64,000 bases of DNA from Tetmemena sp. SeJ-2015 (GCA_027382625.1 JAJKFJ010021722.1:62001-126000); one strand, 5' to 3'; numbered from the stretch's first letter, positions 34,628-47,362 are shown. Numbers and translations are program-made. The notes: generated by a model from the sequence alone, not told the origin.

Positions 34628-35919
34628 CTGATCATTATTTGTAAATGCTAGTAAATGCACTCCTCTTCTATGAATTCCTTTGAGAATGTTTATATTGTCA
34701 AGACTCTTTCTGTTCCAAATATGAATCTTAGGATGATCTGCGATTTCCGATGTGGCTATGAATTCTCCAGATTAGTTACTAACTGCTAAACTTAGTACCT
34801 CTTAATCATGCTCTAGATAGAACCTTTGCTAATTAATTTTGGGTTGAAGAGAACCACTATACTTGCTGTGAAGTAAACTATCTCCTCATTATTCTCCCAC
34901 TATTAACGCTCATACTTTTCTCTTGTTCCTGTAGACTGAGCAATGTTCTTACCTACTGAGTATTAAAGAGAGCGCTTAGTATCTCCGCATCTGATGCCGT
35001 AAACCCACTCCAGCTTAGCTTTCACTTCATCTGGTTCCTTAATGTAATTGTGAATAGTTTTGTTCTGGATTCTGTAAGATATGATTGGCTACATAGCTGA
35101 GTGAAGCCATCCTCTGAAGTTTTAAGACCTGCGGTTGTTTATCAACTAAGCTGCACTCTTTGGCTAAAATGGTTTAACATCCTCACCTGGAGGGAATTTA
35201 GAGCCTCTATCTTTATTATGTTTGTCATAGATGATATATTCTCCATCCTTTAAAACTTTATGACTAATAAAGTCTGGTGTCTCCATTCTGAAGATCTTGA
35301 AGTATTACATCACTTCTTCTGTTTGAGATGACCATCTAAAGATCTTAAACTTGAAAAAAGGAAAATTACTTTAAAAGTTGAGTAAGGGTCACTCTAGCTC
35401 CCTCAGGAAAAGTAGAGCGGATTAAATTCGTTATCTCTATGTCAGAAACGTCATCTCCGGTCTAGAATATCTTCGAAGTAGATATTAAAATGCACTATAT
35501 GCAAAACTCCAAATCCATTATTGCAAGACTTTGTATTTCATTAAAATCAAAAAGGTCGAATAAAACTATAAAAAGCGTTGTTAGAGAACTTTAACTAATC
35601 TTACAGCGTATCTTGTCCTCAGCCTTTGAATCAGAGAAGATAATTATTCCAGCAAAAAGCTCGAGAGCATCAATCAATCCTATAGTGAATAATGTCTTGA
35701 ATTGCGGAATTTACCATTGTTATCAGTATCCCAAATAGCAAACGTTGCTTCGTTGGATGCGAATATATTTTCAAACTCTGTCATGTTTATAGCAAAGTTA
35801 TCGCATATACTCTTGAAACCTCCATGCAACTCTCTGATCTTTGACAATGAAAGGTTTACTAAAGGGCAAGTTGTTTTCAAGTCATTGACTTGCTTCACTT
35901 GAGAAAGGAAACTTCCCAT
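34618..35919 (-). CDS. Scrambled EML-like gene, block 1 of 4 (N-terminus, EF-hand)
   Basis: First block, start ATG at 35919 (MGSFLSQVKQVNDLKTTCPL). A calcineurin-B-like region has one canonical EF-hand loop, DTDNNGLIDALE, once the intron at about 35665-35700 is removed; a second intron lies near 35570-35608 and a short IES (AAGT) near 35350-35370. The HELP-type region (FRGWLHSAMQPIISYRIQNK) and first WD40 strands (EIVYFTASIVVLF; ADHPKIHIWNRKSLDNINIL) follow. One small frame slip at about 34840 (NPK/QQRFYLEH) remains. The block ends at pointer TATCTAGTGA. EF-hand plus EML suggests a calcium-responsive microtubule protein (inference). Confidence 0.87.
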
Positions 35920-36053
35920 ATTAAAATCTTAACTTTATATATTTCAATTATAGCTTTGCCTCTTCAGATATTCTTACTTCTCGAGAAATTTGGTAGTCCT
36001 TTTTCACTAAATGAAGTTAGTGTGTAGTTAATTTATTTAATCTATATCTGAAA

Positions 36054-39000
36054 ATGATGAAGGAGATGACCAGTGCGAAACGCCAAATCAGTTTACTTGA
36101 TAAGTTGATTAATAATTCAAATTGGAAGAATTCTGAGCGCGCTCTCTCTAACGGCCCTGGTAGTAGATCGGGAGATGGTCTGGCCTCTCAATAAAGTACT
36201 CAGTATCCAATGATCTCATCGCGGAAGTACGGAACTCTGATGGAATAGAATAAGATCGTGGCTCAAATACCAACTGAGCTCACTTCGGATTCTAAGTCAT
36301 TCATCCTTCCTACCTTGGATAAGTAAAACATACAGCTTGAATTTTAGCCATAGGGTGGTTCCAAGCTGAATCCCTTCCCTGAGAAACCAATTTCAGATCT
36401 TAAGTACCTTTCCTAGCCTTAAAAATAGTAGATTGTAATTTATGGAAAATATATTTTGCCACCTAATAAAGCAACAATGAATATTACTCAGCTTACTCTC
36501 ACCTAGAAGAGAGAGGATCCAATTACTGGAAATACTAACCAAAATCATATGAACTAAACTGTTCAGTTAAAATCTCGCTTGAATAGGAGTGACCTTAAGG
36601 ACCACTCTCCAAGTAATACCTCAGTAATGAGAGAAGGAAACCGCTCCTAAATAGTTTCCGAGACTACGAGAGGAAGAGCCACTTCGCTTTAGGTTTCAGC
36701 GAGTGGAAATGGAGGCAACACCACTGTAGCTATTAAAAGTAATTTACAAAGTTTCAACGAATAAAAGCAAAAAGTAAAAGATGTATCAAAGCCTTTTTAA
36801 ATCGAATCCAAATAGCAAGTCAATAACTGCTGACTCTTCAGGACTCAATAGGAATCTCAGATAGTTTATCACATTTATTTTACTTTTACTTAATCACTTA
36901 ATAGTTGTCAAAGGATTACTTTGATTCTTAGGCAACTGACTTCAAAGGAGCCACTCTTAATGCGAACCTAAGCCTTGCAAATTAGACTCTTAAAATTCCT
37001 ACAAAACCATTCAGGGACTTGGATCCAAGAAGTCCATAGAGCAACCTGAACAACACTACTGGCAATTTAAACCTAAACAATTCCAGCTCAAACGACCCTC
37101 AATAGCAGAAGCAATTCCTGAGAGGGGATTAAGCACACGACATCGGCGTTTGTGAACGAGTATGATAAAGCTATGAAGGCAATAAATCGCACAAGCAGAA
37201 AGAATCTTACATCTCATGCCATGCTAAACACTTCTGCTGACAATCTATTTCAATTTATAAATCAAATTAGGGATAATGAGTGGATCTATAATTGAACGCG
37301 ATTGAATGAAAGTTAATCTAAGACAGTCATAGATAACTACAGAATGAAGTAAAAGCAAAACTAGTAATTATCAGATCAGCTAAAATCTCTTGAATTAAAA
37401 TTAAAACAGAAGAGATAGCTTATTCAAAATCAAAAGAAGTAGAATGAAGCCTCTCAAAAAACTAAGCAAATTTTAATTGTATAGTAATTTTAAAAAATTA
37501 AACACTGAATCAGTTTTACGACATGATGAACGGACTACAAGTTAAGTACTCTCAAAGATAGAGTTCCTTCGCAATTATGTCAAACTTCAATAATCAGCAA
37601 TCACACACTTCAGGCTTGATAAATCAGTCATTCAATGAATATAAGCACATTTAATAAAACAATGGAGAAGATAGAATCCACAGTAAATAAAATTTTAATA
37701 CTTTCCTACATATAAAAATGAACAGTATGTACTAGAATATTGTACACTCAGAGATGGAAAGAGAAAAAGGGTATAATGTCGAGCTTTATAGGAACTGTAA
37801 AAGTTCAAAGCTAAAAAAATTAAGATGCACTTCAAGCCCTTCGAGAAGAAAACAAGAATCTTAAGAAAGCTTTTGCAAGGATCAAGGAAATGATGGAGAA
37901 TAATCAAGCCTTAGAGGAATAGCCCTCAACCAAGAAGTATTTTTAGGATGTGGAGGGCTAAATGACACAGCTACTGTTGCAAGCTTTGAAAATTATAGCC
38001 AGTTTAACAGCTAAGTTGAATTAAAGAAAGGTCATGGAGTCCCTAGCTTTAAAAGATGTCTGGTCTTTTACAGATCCCTGGAGGAATAGGAGTAAAATTA
38101 ATTTTATCTTATAATCGCATTTAGAAACCTCTTTCAACAGTGGGTAAAAATCAGCATTACGTGGATATTCTGAAGTTTGAGAAATTTACTACTAGCATTT
38201 ACTAGATGTTTAAAATCGAAAGATCTTTCGACTTTGTGTTGAGCTTTTTGGAGTAAGAATTCCTTCTTATAAACTTCTTGTTAGTGAACTAAAAAATATC
38301 TTCGAATGCTAGAAATCAACTATGTTTATAGTATCCAAGAAACTGTACAACTCTTTAGTGGAGGGATTAAGCAAAGACAAAAAAGTATGTTCACTCTGTG
38401 GAATATCAGGATCTTAGTCGATTGAAAAGACTATGCTAGTCGCAATTTCGAGAACTGAGAAAGAACTTTGCAAGAAGCTTGCATTTCCAAGCTTACTCTA
38501 AGTATCTCGAGATCCTTAAGGAAAGGAGATCAACTTGCTTTATGCGTGAGGTACCATAAAAATGAGGGAGATCTCTGCATGATACTTCAGATTGAGTTTG
38601 AAACTGCCTCCAATAACAATAGCAACACCAATAATACAGGGAAATCTAAGAATTCAAAAAGCAAAAAATCATTCACACACAGCGATGAAAGCACATTCAA
38701 AATAATAGTTACCTTCAGCTCAGATTAGAAAAGTAAATGCTGCTCAAAGAAGTTAAAAAGAAAGTGCTGATAGATAAGAGGCTATCCAAATGGCAAATAG
38801 AATCTGCAAACTAAAGACCTATAAATCATTGATGAAAGGAATGCACAGAGAATTGATTCAGTTTTTTTTAAAAGATTGGGGAAATTATTTATGCTTAAAA
38901 AGGAAAACTATTCATATCTCGGTTAAAATTAATAGTTACTCAAAAAACTAATGCTCAGGAGATGGTGCACCTAGGTAAGACATCACAGATCTGACCTTGA

Positions 39001-40953
39001 GTGAAAAATAATTGATCTGGTTTCCTTCAAGTCTTGGGTAGACTGGGCATGCTTTTAAGAATAGTACTTATATCGTGTAGAATGATGCTAAAAAGAGATT
39101 TGCTTATATACCTCAATCTTAATAACAAAATTTTTTATCTGGTACATCTAATGGACAGCCACTTCCACCAGTGAGTGTGGAGTTTATGAACGATATAGAT
39201 AATTGTATAGGAGTAAGGAATTGGAAAATTATATGATCGGATGTTTGAGAGGAGGAGATTCTCTGGAAGCAAATGGCATCCTCTAAATGTTCAATTTTAA
39301 AGGACCAATAAACAAAGTTCAGATCAGGAGGTATGAGGCTATCTCTGGATTTTAGGGGTTTTTTTTAAAAACAAAACAATATTATAAGGGGGGATTAGTG
39401 TAAAATTTTAAAATAAACATGGGGAAATAAATTTTTAAAAACAATTAATTTTTAAAGGATTTACTGGTTATTTGGAAAAATTTTTTTTTCCATTGCCTTC
39501 AAAAAATACGAGTTTAGCAAGCCCTTTAAATAAATGTTAATTTAAGGGGTTGGAATTTTTTAAATCAATTTGTTCGAATTAAAAAATTATATTTTAAATT
39601 AAAATTTTTTTCAATGGGTTAAAAAAAGTTTGCCCCTAAGAACAAAGTCCACCCCCTGAAAAATTGAGCATCTTATTTTAAAGAAAATAAAAAATTTTTT
39701 AAAACCCATGGTTCAATGTTTTTTTTTACTCCTTGAAGTAAGGGAAAATCGAATGTAAAGTAATCAAAGGTGTTAGAATGGCAGAATTCAACTATTTAAA
39801 TTTTTCCAATTTTTTTTAATGATGAAGAATTAATTGTATTCAGTTCAGCAAGTAAGAATCATTCAAATTTAGCTGACAGACTTGTAGTATTGGGAGTAAT
39901 ATTTCTACTACTGTTGAATAAAAAGAGGAGAAGGTGGACGATTATAATTTAATGATATTTATTTTAAATTACATAAAATTGTAATCAAGTGAAAGTGAGC
40001 TGGCTCTACTTCAGGCTTTTTGTTATGACTGATCAATTTTTGCAGCTAGATAATTAAATTTATATCTCCTTATATCATGTTAAAAAGATAGGAAGCTCAC
40101 AATTTACAAATCACTGCAGTCAATCATTTTTTCTCAAGTAATATTCTTCAAGCATCATAATTGCAATTTCAGGAAAACAACAGGTATTTGCATTTAGTGT
40201 ATGGATTATCTACTCTACAAACTCACTTTCACTCTAATAAGATTACAGATCCTTCAGCATCGTTTTTAAGCAGATTAGCTCCACAGTTTCTTGACAAGTT
40301 CGATATCAATAGTTCACTCTTTCATAAACTCAATTGAAGCAAGGCCGGATCTCACAATTAAGAGAAAGAGACAATAACTAAACTCATCTCTCACAGAGTA
40401 TATCCTCGTGCTAGAGAAGTTTTTGAGATTCAAGTCTAATGAATAAAATCATTTCTGCAAGAGGCTTCGGACCAAATTAATGTTTTAAGTACATTTAATT
40501 ACCTCTCATTTTTAAACTAAAGCAGAGCTAAGAGACATAGTTCGCTTTGCCTACAAATACTATAGCTTTGAATTACAAAATAAGCAAAAACTTGAGGCTC
40601 TATTAAGAGTTGCAGATATCATGGAAGTTCAAATCTCAGAAGAGGAGCTGTTGAATATGTAAGGGTTGGCTTAAATTGTTTATTTATTTATAGCGAGCCA
40701 CATGTGCTTGAATGTTAGCAAGGAAAATCAGATTTAAACTTTAAAATATTTGCAAACAACTAAAATTTGATGGCTAAAAGTTTACTTTGCCTCAACCTAC
40801 CAAAATTTGTTTATCATTGACAGGTTTTTGTCGCTTAAACTTAAAGCTTCGCCCAGTGAGTTTGAGCAGTCAAGATAATAGTGTGGAATATAGCCTGAAG
40901 TAATTAAAAATTTCTTTAACTTCTTGAAACTTTAAATGTTAACTTAAGAATGA
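36054..40953 (+). CDS. Disordered/coiled-coil protein with GAF-like C-terminal regions
   Basis: Starts MMKEMTSAKRQISLLDKLIN. Roughly the first 350 residues are Ser/Asn/Gln-rich, then a coiled coil (DQLKSLELKLKQKRQLIQNQ), a conserved-looking stretch ALKIIASLTAKLNQRKVMES, and GAF-like segments (LGQTGHAFKNSTYIVQNDAK near 39030-39110; AELRDIVRFAYKYYSFELQN near 40520). The text ends at TGA 40951-40953, only 24 bp before the EML block 4 pointer. Several IES or intron gaps, and the abnormal region 39330-39830, prevent a full join; this could be two genes. It lies between blocks 1 and 4 of the scrambled EML-like gene. Confidence 0.5.
39330..39830. other. Homopolymer-rich, probably unreliable sequence
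   Basis: Runs of A, T and G (for example eight T, six G, nine T and similar) crowd this 500-bp stretch, unlike anything else in the window, and the coding frame of the surrounding gene cannot be followed through it. I see no gene here. It may be a poorly determined patch or an unusual germline-limited insert. Confidence 0.6.
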
Positions 40954-40976
40954 TGGATCTATTTTGATTCATCTTA

Positions 40977-40989
40977 AAGCATATTATCA
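40977..40989 (+). repeat. Pointer AAGCATATTATCA, block 4 copy
   Basis: A 13-bp exact match to 29105-29117. Flanking bases differ on both sides. Confidence 0.88.
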
Positions 40990-42900
40990 TCATAGTAAGC
41001 TCAAATATAAGAATGCTAATATATTTTAGGGACTAACGAAGGACTATCTACAAGTCATTTTGATTATGGATTACACTACTCAGAACGTAAATATCTATAG
41101 ATAGATCATTCACTCCCTCCCCTACAAGATCAAGGATGTTGCTTTCTTCCCTGGCAGTACAAGAAAGTTTGTAACTTGTGGAATCTAGCACATGTGTTTC
41201 TGGAAACAGAGCGGCAAAAATCTAGAGAGCTAAATTGGAGAGCTCACTATCCCAAGAGTAAAAATTTTTGATAATTCATTCTTGTCTTTAGTCATTTAGT
41301 AATTTGGGAGGAGGAGTTTTCAGTCACGACACTTCTAATTAGAATAAGTTTGGATTGGCTTTAGTTTGTGATGAGATAGATCCCTAGATGGTGAGAGGTA
41401 TAAATCAAGAGGAAGAACTTGAAAACATTTATGTCACCTACCTATCAGTTGGATTTCTCAAAGACACTCTAATTGCATCTGGAGATGATGGATTTGTAAT
41501 TTTTTAATGTAGTAATGATTTATAGTTATACCTATGGGAGCATGAGAAGATTGTAAGGAGAATGTTTGCTCATGAGGGTTCAATCTTTTGCCTGGATACT
41601 CATCCACCTACAGGGTTAATCGTATCTGGAGGCATGGAAGGAAATGTTATTCTCTGGACTCTACTAGTAGAACCAAAATCAAACATCAAGTCGCTTGAAA
41701 AACTGAAGACTATTTCACTGGCTAAAAATGTAGATCCTCAGCAGGCTGTGCTTAATCCAGATTATAATGTGCAAAGTGTCTGCCTAGGATTCAATAGAGT
41801 TGTTATTGGAACTATTTTAAAGCCATAGATTTCCTAATTTTTAAGTAACTAGGAGTGGAAGTATCTATGAGACAGTAATTAGTGATGAGAAAGTTATCAA
41901 ACCAGTGATTGGAGAGAAGTAGAATATTTAACGCTGGATCAGATGCATTGATCATGAAACTCCTAAGTCAATTTCTATTGATATGATTAGTAGCAGAATT
42001 TACATTCTTACACACAATGGATTCTTCTCAGTGTGGGATCTGCAAACCTTTGATGTTAAGTTCTCCAAAAATTTCTTCAAGATTTCTCGGGCTATCATTT
42101 CATTCAAACTCTCCAACAAAGTCATGCTAGTCTTTGAAAATGAAATCATAGTTCTCGACTCGAATCCCATCTCTAACGCTTTTGATGAGCTTCCAATTTA
42201 CAACCTCAGACTCAACTTTATAGTTTTTTATCTTTAATTTTAAAACACCATCTCTGATGCGAAGTTAAATCATAATGAAAAAATTCTAGGAGTAGCTACC
42301 ACTTATTTAAATTTTATCTGCATAATTCTATAATATTTATAACTTCTGCAGCAGCTCCTGAAGGTCACTCTTTACGACACCGATAATGGGTTCAATAAAA
42401 TGAAGACGCTCTATGGATTTAAGAGCTCAATAAAGTACATCGACTTTTCAACAGACAATTACTATCTGCAGTGCGAAGACAACTTAGGAGAAGTCCTACT
42501 TTTTGAAATAGAAACTTAAAGAGTTATCCACACCAACGCAATTGACTTCGAGTTGGAATGGCTTGGAGAAGGTCTTAGAAGTTACTCTTAACTAAAAGGA
42601 ATCCACTATTGGTACAATTAGAGCAACAAGATTCAGCAGATCGCAAAGGTTGTTGGTAGACCTATCATAGCAGTTGGAGATGAGTTGGGAACAATTAGGC
42701 TATTCAATTATCCTAATGTGACTGGCCAAGGATACTATCAGTGTTACAGTGATCATTTATTCGCAATCACAAACTGCCTTTTCAGTCCAGACCGTAAGTT
42801 CTTCTTAACCACCAGTGAAATGGACAGATGCATTTTCAAATGGAAAGTTAAATACAACCTTCCTAAAATCAAGGAACTTCAGAGATTAAACCAGCTTTGA
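40977..42900 (+). CDS. Scrambled EML-like gene, block 4 of 4 (C-terminus)
   Basis: Last block. Joined through the 13-bp pointer, block 3 HDNKHI runs into II, then a 35-nt intron (40995-41029, GTAAGC...TTTTAG), then GLTKDYLQVILIMDYTTQ, the family's CVGLTTDY-like element. WD40 text follows: VTCGIQHMCFWKQSGKNLES (the EML CGxKHxxFW element), ASGDDGFVIFQ, FCLDTHPPTGLIVSGGMEGN, and the final AITNCLFSPDRKFFLTTSEM with CIFKWKVKY, where EML proteins end. Small gaps near 41290-41330, 41820-41850 and 42235-42360 need introns or IESs. Stop TGA 42898-42900. Confidence 0.88.
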
Positions 42901-43131
42901 ATCTTTTATTCTCTATTTATTTCAAAAAATTCTTACTCTTACTCATTCTAAATTTCAGGCCTCAAAATCACTTACAACTCGCAACTTTACTTTAAATAAA
43001 ATGAGTAATATAACAATAGAATATGTATTCTATAGTTAGATTTTATGCTTCTATCATATTGAAAAAAGGAAATTAAAGAATGACTTAAGATTTGAATTTA
43101 ATTATTCTGATTCAAGAAAGAAATAATTTAA

Positions 43132-44968
43132 TCAGCTTTTAAATTATCTCATGGGATCATCAAACTACTCCTACTCTCTCTTGTATCTATCTAGTTCCTC
43201 CTCTGTAACTTTATCGTCAACTATCATACCATGATAGCCACTCTTTTTATTTATGCTTTTGTTATCCTTTTACAAAGGTTTCTTGTCAGTTTTAGATTTA
43301 TTCTTTGAATTTTTCTTCTAATCTCTCTTTCTCTTTTTGTGTCTGGGACCTGATGAATCACTATCTGATGCTTAATCAGAAGAATTATCTGATTCTGAAC
43401 TTGAAGATGATGATGATGATCTTTCGGAAGAGGAAGAGTCATGTCTTCTTCTTTACCTCTGCTTTTAGTCTTCTTCACTGTCAGAGTCTTACTTACTCTT
43501 AGCTTGAGTTTTGATTTAGTTCTTGGCTTCATTTTAAAAGCCCCACTCAGCTATTTTTGGTCTTATTCGTTTTTGAGCAGTCTCTTGTTTACCTCTTCAA
43601 CTTGTCTCTTTAGTTTTTATTCTATGAATTCCTTTACTAACAGTTCCAACTCGTATTCTTTCTTGATGGACTACTTTTTCTGCTCATCACCTATGCATTT
43701 AGAGCCCTTTTCAAAGCTGTAGCAGCACATGTAACCCCATCCAAGCAACTTGTGGTAATAGGAACCCCAAGCACTTGTATGACCATTCTCCCACACATCC
43801 TCATCATATTTGCTCCTCACTCCTAATAAACCCCTTAGGCTTTAGCTTAATCAAACCTAGCTGCTTTAATTAAGGCCTACTTAGCTTGAGCCTTTTCAAA
43901 CCTCTTTGGAGCTCCATTTTATCCTCTAACTCTGTCTTAAGGCTTTGCTTGAACTCATCTGGCATCTCTAAATGCTACTCGCCACCATACTTTTCTTCAA
44001 GAGTTCTTGCATCTTCTTTCCTTGAAGAGCTTCTTTCTTCTCTCTGAATTGCTTGTACATGATTTCAACTTAACTGGGGTTAGCAATGTTATTGACCTCA
44101 ATTCCAACTTTCTAAGTTGCCTCTAGTACGAAACCCTCCTAATTCATGAGATGGACATACTCTCCAGTGATTCGAGAATAGTTATCTCCTTTGAAAGCTT
44201 GTCTCTATTCGGGCAAGTTGGGATTAGGATTCTCCTTCATCATCCTAGTTTTTCCGTCATATGCAGCTGAGTTGGGATCCAAATTTCTCAGATACTTGGC
44301 AGTATCTTCCCTAATTCTCAAATTCCTTATAGTAGTCCTCACTCTAGGATCCTTGTTTGCAAATTAGCCTTGGTCATCATTTTAATCCCTATCCATGTCT
44401 GGATCGTCAGAATCGAGATCATCACTGTCTGATCCAGAACCCTCAGCATTCTCACCTTTGGCTACTCTCTCTTGCATTTCCTGTTCCTTTTTCTTCTTCT
44501 ATTCCTCGTTAAGTCTTTCCCACTCTTCAATGACTATCTTGTACTAGTCTGGATTGTAGCCATTCCACCTATCTTTCTTTCCCTCATAGTTCAACTCAAT
44601 ATCCTCAATTAGTTCATCCTAGCCGAAGTCTCTCTAGTTGTACTTAGCTCCTACCTTACGGGGTCTTTCGATGCAAGTCTTTGAATTATGAGTCATGGCT
44701 CCACAATTGTGCAGGCCCCTTTCCGATATTTAGTTACTTAAACATCAACTCTGGCACCCTTACGATACCAAGTGTCGATTGAGGTGGTAGGTTTCTTTTG
44801 GTCAGTCCTAGCTCTCTAATGGTTGAGTTGCTCTTGGTTATTTTTTTGATCAAGATACCAAGGCGCTTGCTTGATGTACTGTGGCATATGAGTGAGGTCC
44901 ACTGACTTCTATTCAGGAGGTTTGGGCACTTGGGCCGCACCTGAGTTAGTTGCTGAGTACTTTGACAT
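43132..44968 (-). CDS. SLU7: Pre-mRNA splicing factor SLU7
   Basis: Second-step splicing factor that helps choose the 3' splice site. Start ATG at 44968: the N-terminal [19 protein letters not shown], the WYLDQKNN block, and the zinc knuckle [15 protein letters not shown] followed by [12 protein letters not shown] are all present, as are [20 protein letters not shown] and the later [19 protein letters not shown] and WGYMCCYSF. The C-terminus is acidic/Ser-rich and ends FDDPMRQFKS, typical of the family. Inside the knuckle one base is missing (ACA ATT GTG where a Cys codon is expected), and an interruption lies at about 43820-43990. Stop TGA 43132-43134. Confidence 0.9.
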
Positions 44969-45081
44969 TTATAATTATAATATTGCTCTCTCTGTTTGAA
45001 TTTATTATCCTTCACCTATGAAGTGAATCTTCGCTAATCACTTAAGTAAAAAAGATAAATAAAGTTAATCGTTTGAAGATA

Positions 45082-47362
45082 ATGGGTAATTGCTGCAGCA
45101 GTAGAAACTCTTCCCGCTCAATTTAAGAGTTTGCCATCATCACTGAAAACTCTTCTTTTAAAAATTCAGGAAACACTTAACTACTTCAGGAAAACTATGA
45201 AATCGGCTAAATTGTAAGCAAAGAAGAAATGCTTCAGGTGCATAGTTAAGGCTTCAATTTTTTAAGCCCATTATGCAATAATATACCATCTATTACCAGC
45301 TAAAATGGTGATTTTGATATGAATGAAAAACCTGAGTGATTTTAGATTCCAATTTGTATTTATTCTTCTATCTTTGAGTTATTTCTTAACAATTAGAGTA
45401 GATTCACGTTAAGTAGGTAGGGAACGCTATGCACGAAACAAGACTTTGCTTTGAAAAAACAGGCCACAAGTCTCAAAAGATACTCAAAATCATCTAAAGG
45501 CCTGCAATTGACGCAAAATCACTCCAAAGAATCATTAATGGGATTGTTAATATCAGTCACCCCAATAATTTATAAAGATAAAAAAGTAATTTGGATTAAC
45601 ATTTCTTTAAATAGTTTATCTTGAGGACTGAGGATATCTACTACGATTAGACGAACTTGTATCTAGTTCAGGAATATGCAGGTTAGGGTGACTTATTCAA
45701 GCTGCTCTAAAAACGTCAGAGTCTCACTGAGGGAGACATCATAGAGATTCTCTATTAAATCCTAGGAGTAGTAGCATCCGCTCACGAAATGAAGATGGTT
45801 CTCAAAAACCTTAAGCCTTCAAATATCCTTTTCCATATCATCAATCATTAGCTTCTTTCCTTTTGTTATGAAATTTTCCATACTGGACTATTTGAGAACG
45901 AGAGGGTTTCAATCGCTCTTGCTGATGTAGGGTTCTCCGAGCTGAATAAGAGCGGTGACCCTAATTTCACAGACTTCAAGCAGTTTATGTCTCCTGAGCT
46001 AGTGTTTGGAAACAGAGAGCAGTTTGGGCAGAAGTCAGATATTTGGAGTGTAGGAACCACTATCTACTTCCTAGCAACTTTTAGAGTAATAAATTTATAC
46101 GAGCATGTCAACAAAGAGAGCCAAAATCTAGCTTAAGCAATCGATGAGCACTTTAGGTTTGATGGTAAGCACATCTATATTGAAGTTCTAAGAGTATTAA
46201 GTTATTTTTTTAGAGCTTAATTGGTAGCAGATTAGCCAGGATCTTAAGGATATAGTGAAGAGCTGTCTCAGAGCTGACTCCTCCACTAGACCCTCTGCCT
46301 TAGATCTGCTCAGACATCCTATCTTCTAATTCTTATTTATTCTTTTTTCATTTTACAACTTTCTTGTCAAGAAATCAAGAGAAAGGAAGGTCTCCTTAAC
46401 TAAGATCCCAACCTGCTCAAAAATGTGCAAGATGAGCTTCTTAAATTCCAAGTAAGGTGGTTTTATTCCCTCATTTGTTTTTTAGAGTGCAAATGAATTC
46501 AAGCAAATCCTGCTCAGATTTTTATCCGATGCAGGACTTAAAATACGAGGATGAGGAGGGAACCAGATAGTTATTTGCTGCCTTGGAAAAAGATAACAAG
46601 GGCTTCATTAGGAAGGCTGAGCTCTCAGATTGTAAACTCAAATTGACCTTTATCAAAATGTATTTAGACCTTTCTGGAACATATGGAATCGTGAATGCTC
46701 GCAAGATTGCTTAGGCTATAGACGCTGATAAGATTTGTTGTGTATCATTAAGTTTAAAAATTGATAAGGATGGAAAGATCCAATACAGCGAGTTTAGAGC
46801 AGCCCTGACAAGAGTTACCTTGCAAGAGAAGGAGAGTCTCATTCAGTCAGCATTCAACTAGATAGACTAGGTAATAAAACATTAGAAGAGAAATTATTGT
46901 GCTTATAGAACAAAGATGGCCATCTTTCAGCTAGGGAGCTGTATGATGGATTGATTCTGGGGTGCGAAATCTACAAAAGGTATGAGCCTGAGTTCAGAGC
47001 CATGAGTGAGGAAGTTATCAATAAGTTTGATAAATTAGAAACCTTTGCTTTGAGCGAAGATTTGTATTTTGAAGTTTATCAACAATGATGGAAAGCTGGA
47101 CAGAGAAGAATTCAAGAGTTATATCTTCGAGCACTACTAGTAGAGGCCTGCCTTCCAACCTGCAGATCCATCCTAAGAGCAAATGCTCTCTCAACTCAAC
47201 ACTAATTTCTAGTAAGAGTAGAGTGTTGAAGTTGAGGAGGAGGTCTACCAACCAGGAAATGATGAAGGCTTCTACAACAGCAGATTGAAGAAGAATAGGA
47301 TGGAGAACAACTGCAAAACCCTGAAATTCAAACTTAATGAAGAGAGCTTATTCTACAATTGA
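45082..47362 (+). CDS. CDPK-like protein kinase with altered catalytic motifs
   Basis: MGNCCSS opening predicts myristoylation and palmitoylation. Kinase lobe: ILKIIQRPAIDAKSLQRI carries the candidate ATP-binding Lys; the catalytic loop reads VLKNLKPSNILF where active kinases have HRDLKPEN, so the base Asp is Asn; DFG is DVG; the APE-region is FMSPE and QKSDIWSVGTTIYFL is normal. Four EF-hand-like loops follow: EKDNKGFIRKAE (degenerate), DADKDGKIQYSE, DQNKDGHLSARE and a fourth ending NNDGKLDREE whose first residue depends on the junction used. IESs: 45829-45873 (TTTTCCATA, 9 bp) and one with TGATAAG inside EF2; an intron lies inside EF3. Stop TGA 47360-47362. Probably a pseudokinase or weak kinase. 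Confidence 0.8.

Noticed and set aside
34830..34856. A 26-nt GTTCTC...AATTAG intron in EML block 1
   Set aside because: It would delete VVLFNPK, which resembles the conserved EML strand at this position; a small indel or tiny IES explains the slip better.
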